DNA of 64,000 bases from Massilia sp. erpn. Lineage in GTDB: Bacteria; Pseudomonadota; Gammaproteobacteria; Burkholderiales; Burkholderiaceae_D. Every line of letters begins with the position of its first letter. Position 1 is the stretch's first letter. Positions 62,019 to 64,000 of the stretch are shown one piece after another. The DNA lies in contig NZ_CP053748.1 in the NCBI RefSeq assembly GCF_024400215.1, positions 3,782,001-3,846,000 of the forward strand. The letters are read 5' to 3'. The position numbers and the translations under genes were made by a program. The notes beneath the pieces are model-generated. The model saw nothing but the letters and a program-made list of their open reading frames with translations. It had not been told where the DNA came from and did no database searches.

Positions 62019-62663
62019 TTAGCCGTGCTGGCGGCGCCAAGTGATGAGCTCGGCGATGGTGAGGATGGGCATGGCGTGCTGCTCGGCGAAGCGTTCGATG
62101 GCTTCGCCGCGCATCATGGTGCCGTCGGGGTTCATCAGTTCGCACAGCACGCCATACGGTTGCAGACCGGCCAGACGGGCCAGGTCGACCGAGCCTTCGG
62201 TGTGGCCGGCGCGTTCCAGCACGCCGCCGGGCGCGGCGCGCAGGGGGAAGATGTGGCCGGGACGGACAATGTCTTCGGGCTTGGCGTGGCGCGCAGTGGC
62301 GGCGCGGATGGTGGTGACGCGGTCGGCGGCGGAGACGCCCGTCGTCACGCCGTCGCGCGCTTCGATCGAGACGGTGAACGGGGTGCCGAAGCGGCTGCCG
62401 TTTTCGGCGGCCATGGGCGGCAGTTCCAGTTCGCGCACCTTGTCGGCGGGCAGGCACAGGCAGACGATGCCGCTGCATTCGCGGATCAGCAGGGCCATGC
62501 TTTCCACCGTCAGCTTGTCGGCGGCGAGTATCAGGTCGGCTTCGTTTTCGCGGTCGAAATCGTCCAGCAGGATGACCGGCACGCCGGCGCGCATGGCTTC
62601 CAGTGCCGCGTGGATGCGGCCTTCCAGGTCGGTGCTATGAAGGGTGTAGGAATTGACTAACAT
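62019..62663 (-). CDS. ribB: 3,4-dihydroxy-2-butanone 4-phosphate synthase
   Basis: A 214-residue monofunctional DHBP synthase that converts ribulose 5-phosphate to the four-carbon unit of riboflavin. Its metal/substrate loop is [52 protein letters not shown] and the Glu of CELMNPDG are also present. It lacks the GTP cyclohydrolase II half of RibBA. Start ATG 62663 has GAGGAG 8 nt upstream; an in-frame ATG at 62681 is less likely. It is controlled by the FMN riboswitch upstream, as a single-gene unit. Confidence 0.95.
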   Translation of the reverse strand: MLVNSYTLHSTDLEGRIHAALEAMRAGVPVILLDDFDRENEADLILAADKLTVESMALLIRECSGIVCLCLPADKVRELELPPMAAENGSRFGTPFTVSIEARDGVTTGVSAADRVTTIRAATARHAKPEDIVRPGHIFPLRAAPGGVLERAGHTEGSVDLARLAGLQPYGVLCELMNPDGTMMRGEAIERFAEQHAMPILTIAELITWRRQHG

Positions 62664-62767
62664 GTGAAACGCTCCTCGCATAAGTGGGCGAAAAACGCAT
62701 CAGGGCAAAGCGAATGAACACGGCTTCCCGTGCCGCGAACGGCGCAGGAAATCGCGCAAAGCGCACA

Positions 62768-62899
62768 TCTTCTTTCATCCGGACTATACCGTCGGCTCTG
62801 GCTTCGCACCAGATCTGCTGACCCTGCTTGCGCAGGCGCTCGCGGGCTTGACCGTTGCCGGTCTTACCGCCGGTGGGGAATCGCACCCCGCCCCGAAGA
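62768..62899 (-). ncRNA. FMN riboswitch (RFN element)
   Basis: On the minus strand the closing helix TCTTC/GAAGA encloses the canonical RFN blocks: GGGGCGGGGTGCGATTCCCC, ACCGGCGGTAAGACCGGCAA, a variable arm, AGCCCGCGAGCG, GCAGATCTGGTGCGAAGCCA and GAGCCGACGGTATAGTCCGG. It lies about 105 nt before the ribB ATG. FMN binding should switch ribB off. Confidence 0.97.
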
Positions 62900-63057
62900 C
62901 GTATTGATTAAGTTGTTGCCCGTCGCCATGACGGGCCGTGGCATTGTAGCAGCGCCACAAAAAATTTGCTTATGAGGAAAGCTTCTAGCACAAAGATGTT
63001 GCCGTAGTGTATTGTTATTACCCTTGCCAAATTGGCTATCCAGAAAAGCACCACTGC

Positions 63058-64000
63058 ATGAAAACTTCTCTTCGCCTCATTTCCGCCGCCGTGCTGTTCA
63101 GCTGCTCGCTGCTGGCCCAGGCCGACATCAAGCTGGGCGACAAGCTGCCCGTGTCGCCCGCCGTCAAGGTCGGCAAGCTGCCGAACGGCCTGACTTACTA
63201 CATCCAGAAGAATGCGCGTCCGGAAAAGCGCCTGGAGCTGCGCCTGGTGGTGAAGGCCGGTTCCATCCTGGAGGACGAGGACCAGCGCGGCCTGGCCCAC
63301 TTCACCGAGCATATGGCCTTCAACGGCAGCACGAATTTCAAGAAGAACGAGCTGATTTCCTATCTGCAGTCGATCGGCGTGCGCTTCGGCGCCGACCTGA
63401 ATGCTTACACCAGCTTCGACGAAACCGTCTATATGCTGCCGATTCCGACCGATAAGAAGGAGAACGTGGAAACCGGCTTCCAGGTGCTGGAAGACTGGGC
63501 GCATGGCGTGGCCTTCAAGGACGAGGCGATCGAGAGCGAACGTGGCGTGGTGCTGGAAGAGGAGCGCCAGGGCAAGGGCGCCATGGACCGCATCAACAAG
63601 GTGCTGTATCCGAAGCTGCTGAACGGTTCGCGCTACGCCAACCGTCTGCCGATCGGCAAGGTCGAGGTGCTGCGCAACTTCAAGCCGGAGGCGATCCGCC
63701 GCTTTTACCGCGACTGGTATCGTCCCGACCTGATGGCGGTGATCGCGGTCGGCGATATCGAGCCGGCCGAGGCGGAAAAGCTGATCCAGGCCCACTTCGG
63801 CCGCCTGAAGAATCCGGCCAAGCCGCGCGCGCGTCTGTACGCCAAGGTGCCGACCTACAGCAAGCCGGAAGGTGTGGTCATCACCGATCCGGAGGCGGGA
63901 GGCAATGCGGTCATGATCCGCTATCCGATCTTCGCCAAAGCTGAAGGCCAGACCTACGGCGACTACCGCGCCAAGCTGATCGAAGGCCTGTATACCGGCA
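63058..64000 (+). CDS. M16-family zinc metalloprotease, C-terminus cut by window edge
   Basis: The first 314 residues of a periplasmic M16 peptidase (PqqL/zinc-protease type, normally about 900 residues). A signal peptide ends near LLAQADI. The inverted zinc motif HxxEH is at residues 81-85 (HFTEH, with Glu84 catalytic), and the third ligand Glu is in ESERGVVLEEERQ. SYANR-like substrate-pocket residues appear as GSRYANRLPIGK, followed by FYRDWYRPDLMAV. These enzymes degrade peptides. The 155-nt gap upstream, after the ribB riboswitch, should hold the promoter. Confidence 0.93.
   Translation, partial: MKTSLRLISAAVLFSCSLLAQADIKLGDKLPVSPAVKVGKLPNGLTYYIQKNARPEKRLELRLVVKAGSILEDEDQRGLAHFTEHMAFNGSTNFKKNELISYLQSIGVRFGADLNAYTSFDETVYMLPIPTDKKENVETGFQVLEDWAHGVAFKDEAIESERGVVLEEERQGKGAMDRINKVLYPKLLNGSRYANRLPIGKVEVLRNFKPEAIRRFYRDWYRPDLMAVIAVGDIEPAEAEKLIQAHFGRLKNPAKPRARLYAKVPTYSKPEGVVITDPEAGGNAVMIRYPIFAKAEGQTYGDYRAKLIEGLYTG

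Overview
This 64 kb high-GC chromosomal window looks like a betaproteobacterium of the Oxalobacteraceae (Massilia / Duganella / Janthinobacterium-like). The signs are the dapC-dapD-pilU-dapE-prmB neighbourhood, an OmpR/EnvZ pair, an MdtABC-type pump operon, the ECF42-DGPF cluster and many GC-ending codons. The family assignment is inference, as there is no rRNA. I see no tRNA, prophage, insertion sequence or CRISPR array. Most of the window is ordinary chromosome, coding-dense on both strands.

Layout. 1-5.2 kb: a partial AraC regulator and dNTPase (-), then a sodium:solute symporter and the SppA peptidase (+). 5.5-14.6 kb: a four-gene RND efflux operon (adaptor, two pumps, outer-membrane factor) with overlapping genes. 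14.7-18.9 kb: a CheB-CheR-PAS hybrid coupled to a PAS histidine kinase. 19-26 kb: S46 dipeptidyl-peptidase, a PnuC/PnuT-type vitamin transporter plus a NadR-like kinase, a convergent TonB receptor controlled by a TPP riboswitch, and a YqhD-like alcohol dehydrogenase. 26-30 kb: a small orphan gene, an Imm26-like immunity gene, and an ECF42 sigma factor with two YCII/DGPF proteins and a glyoxalase-fold protein behind a candidate ECF promoter. 30-32 kb: EnvZ/OmpR. 32.5-35 kb: a small exported protein and a FapA-like protein. 35-40 kb: two tandem Ntn acylases. 40-42.7 kb: AMACR-like racemase, HDOD protein, CheW. 42.8-50.5 kb: YheS, PrmB, DapE, ArsC-like, PilU, DapD, DapC, all on the minus strand. 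50.6-57 kb: a DUF4153-like membrane protein, small enzymes, M19 dipeptidase and a DEAD-box helicase. 57-59.5 kb: an Mla-like lipid transporter cluster without an ATPase gene. 59.5-64 kb: divergent LysR/MFS, ribB under an FMN riboswitch, and the start of an M16 protease.

The two observations most worth following are these. (1) A possible vitamin (thiamine) uptake set: a TonB receptor behind a TPP riboswitch lies convergent with a PnuC/PnuT transporter and a small kinase that could trap the imported vitamin. (2) A precisely built dispersed repeat occurs at four gene ends. In it, 38-39 nt palindromes alternate with 14-nt TTGAT-N4-ATCAA-like boxes at an invariant 2-nt gap. Its boxes supply the stop codon of three unrelated genes.
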